The notes under the pieces are model-generated. The model was not told the DNA's origin. It did not search any database and saw nothing but the letters and a program-made list of their open reading frames with translations. From positions 1 through 5,153 of the forward strand of contig JAEWAH010000234.1 of assembly GCA_023391725.1 (NCBI GenBank): a stretch of DNA of 5,153 bases, read 5' to 3'. The position numbers and the translations under genes were made by a program. Positions 4,303 to 5,153 of this stretch are shown one piece after another. Positions within the stretch are counted from its first letter, which is position 1; each line of letters opens with the position of its first letter. Source of the DNA: Bacillota bacterium (GTDB taxonomy: Bacteria > Bacillota > Clostridia > Christensenellales > Aristaeellaceae).

Positions 4303-5153
4303 TCAGTGATCCGGGTTCATCACAGCCCCCACCGTATCCACCTGTTCGGCGATGAGCTTGCCTATGGCTTCCGTGCCGACTTTGGGCGACCCGCCAGGGG
4401 TCAAATCCGCTGTGCGCCAACCGGCTTCCAGCACGTTGGAAACGGCCGTTTCCACGCATTCCGCCTCGTTGGCAAGGTTCAAAGAAAGGCGCAGCATCAT
4501 CGCGGCGCACAAAATCATGCCGATGGGATCGGCCGTATCTTTCCCCGCTATTTCCGGCTCGGGACCGTGGGCCGGCTGATAAAGGATGGGCTTGCTATCG
4601 CCCAGGAACGCGCCGGGGAGCACCCCGCGGCCCCCCATCAGCGCGGCCGCCGCGCCGGATACGGCGGGGCCCGCCAGCGGGCCGCACAGCGCAGCACTGA
4701 ACTGCGCGGGGTTACGCATCCATTCCTCGATAAAGTGGTCGGCAGAAAGATGCCTGCATGTGACGCTGGGATGATCCTTTGCGGCTTTTGACGCGGCTTG
4801 CTCAAAGAGGCGGCCGGTGGCAGGGAGCCCCGGCATATCCACGATGCAAAGGGGTTTGCGCCGCTCCCGGGCCAGGCGGAAAGCCAACCGAGTCAGCCTT
4901 TCGGCCCGAAGGGCGGTGAGCGTGAAGGTTTCGCAGGCGCCTTGATCTTCTTCCTTTTGCGCCTCATTCGGCATCAGGGCCGGCAGCGCGTCGCTTATCA
5001 GCAAAAGGTTCGCCCCCGTAGCCAGGCTGGGTCTTAAGGGCGATATCGCGGCCAGGGCGGCGGGAAGGCTTACAAAGCGAAGCCCGGCATAAATCTCCAG
5101 CTCCTCCATAAGCAATTGCAGCCCCATCTCAGGGCTTTTATCCAGTGTAAAGC
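4303..5153 (-). CDS. Degenerate isopropylmalate/isocitrate dehydrogenase-family protein (5' end outside window)
   Basis: The frame is open to the right edge and the codons upstream of Met 5125-5127 (TLDKSPEMGLQ) continue family sequence, so that Met is internal and perhaps 70-80 N-terminal residues are missing. Counting from it, family landmarks are EIYAGLR (11-17), ISPLRPSL (28-35), FRLARERRKPLCIVD (83-97), HGPEPEIAGKDTADPIGMIL (187-206), the cofactor-loop block, and VLEAGWRTADL (232-242). Against Thermus LeuB, R17 (R104) and D130 (D217) are kept, but R94 is M7, R132 is S45, Y139 is M52, K185 is M98, D241 is P154 and D245 is G158. Decarboxylating dehydrogenase activity and metal binding therefore look lost, while the frame stays intact for over 850 bases. 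It may be a regulatory or binding paralogue, or a decaying copy. It converges on the SCP2-type gene, 6 bases apart. Confidence 0.85.
   Translation of the reverse strand, partial: FTLDKSPEMGLQLLMEELEIYAGLRFVSLPAALAAISPLRPSLATGANLLLISDALPALMPNEAQKEEDQGACETFTLTALRAERLTRLAFRLARERRKPLCIVDMPGLPATGRLFEQAASKAAKDHPSVTCRHLSADHFIEEWMRNPAQFSAALCGPLAGPAVSGAAAALMGGRGVLPGAFLGDSKPILYQPAHGPEPEIAGKDTADPIGMILCAAMMLRLSLNLANEAECVETAVSNVLEAGWRTADLTPGGSPKVGTEAIGKLIAEQVDTVGAVMNPDH

Noticed and set aside
4261..4323. CCCC...GGGG and GTGAT/ATCAC inverted repeats as a bidirectional terminator
   Set aside because: The stems are short or mismatched and no T-run follows on either strand; the six T's precede the C-run.
4306..4791. 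Plus-strand open frame of 161 codons
   Set aside because: It is antisense to the dehydrogenase-family gene, whose protein has clear family blocks; the plus-strand translation has none.

Overview
The window reads like the chromosome of a fairly GC-rich member of the Clostridia (a gut or anaerobic Firmicute). The reasons are a cysE-cysS pair of Gram-positive type, strong AAGGAGG-type ribosome binding sites, a ComEA-like protein, and intergenic palindromes of a kind I associate with such genomes. The species assignment is an inference, not a reading. No RNA gene, insertion sequence, CRISPR array or phage module is visible.

Layout. Positions 1-1049 (+) hold the C-terminal half of polyphosphate kinase 1; its N-terminal half lies left of the window. 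After 56 bases come cysE (serine O-acetyltransferase, 1106-1840, +) and, 27 bases later, cysS (cysteinyl-tRNA synthetase, 1868-3271, +). The pair links cysteine synthesis to cysteine charging. A hyphenated palindrome straddles the cysE stop codon between them. Positions 3272-3539 have no gene but carry two palindromic elements: a tight GGGCGATC hairpin, and a longer inverted repeat built on GAAGGATCTTG/CAAGATCCTTC. Next are a small membrane-anchored ComEA-like helix-hairpin-helix protein (3540-3905, +) and a small SCP2-type lipid-binding-fold protein (3958-4296, +). On the other strand, ending 6 bases from the SCP2 gene, is a protein of the isopropylmalate/isocitrate dehydrogenase family (4303-5153, -) that runs off the right edge.

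Most of the window is ordinary housekeeping. The strongest oddity is the dehydrogenase-family protein: it keeps the family's C-terminal cofactor-loop motif, but by an ungapped hand alignment it has lost nearly every catalytic and metal-binding residue while staying an open reading frame, so it looks like a pseudoenzyme. Secondary points are a dnaX-like frameshift signal inside ppk1, a ribosome binding site set unusually far from the cysE start, a cysteine-rich CysE tail, the palindrome between cysE and cysS, and the two intergenic repeats.
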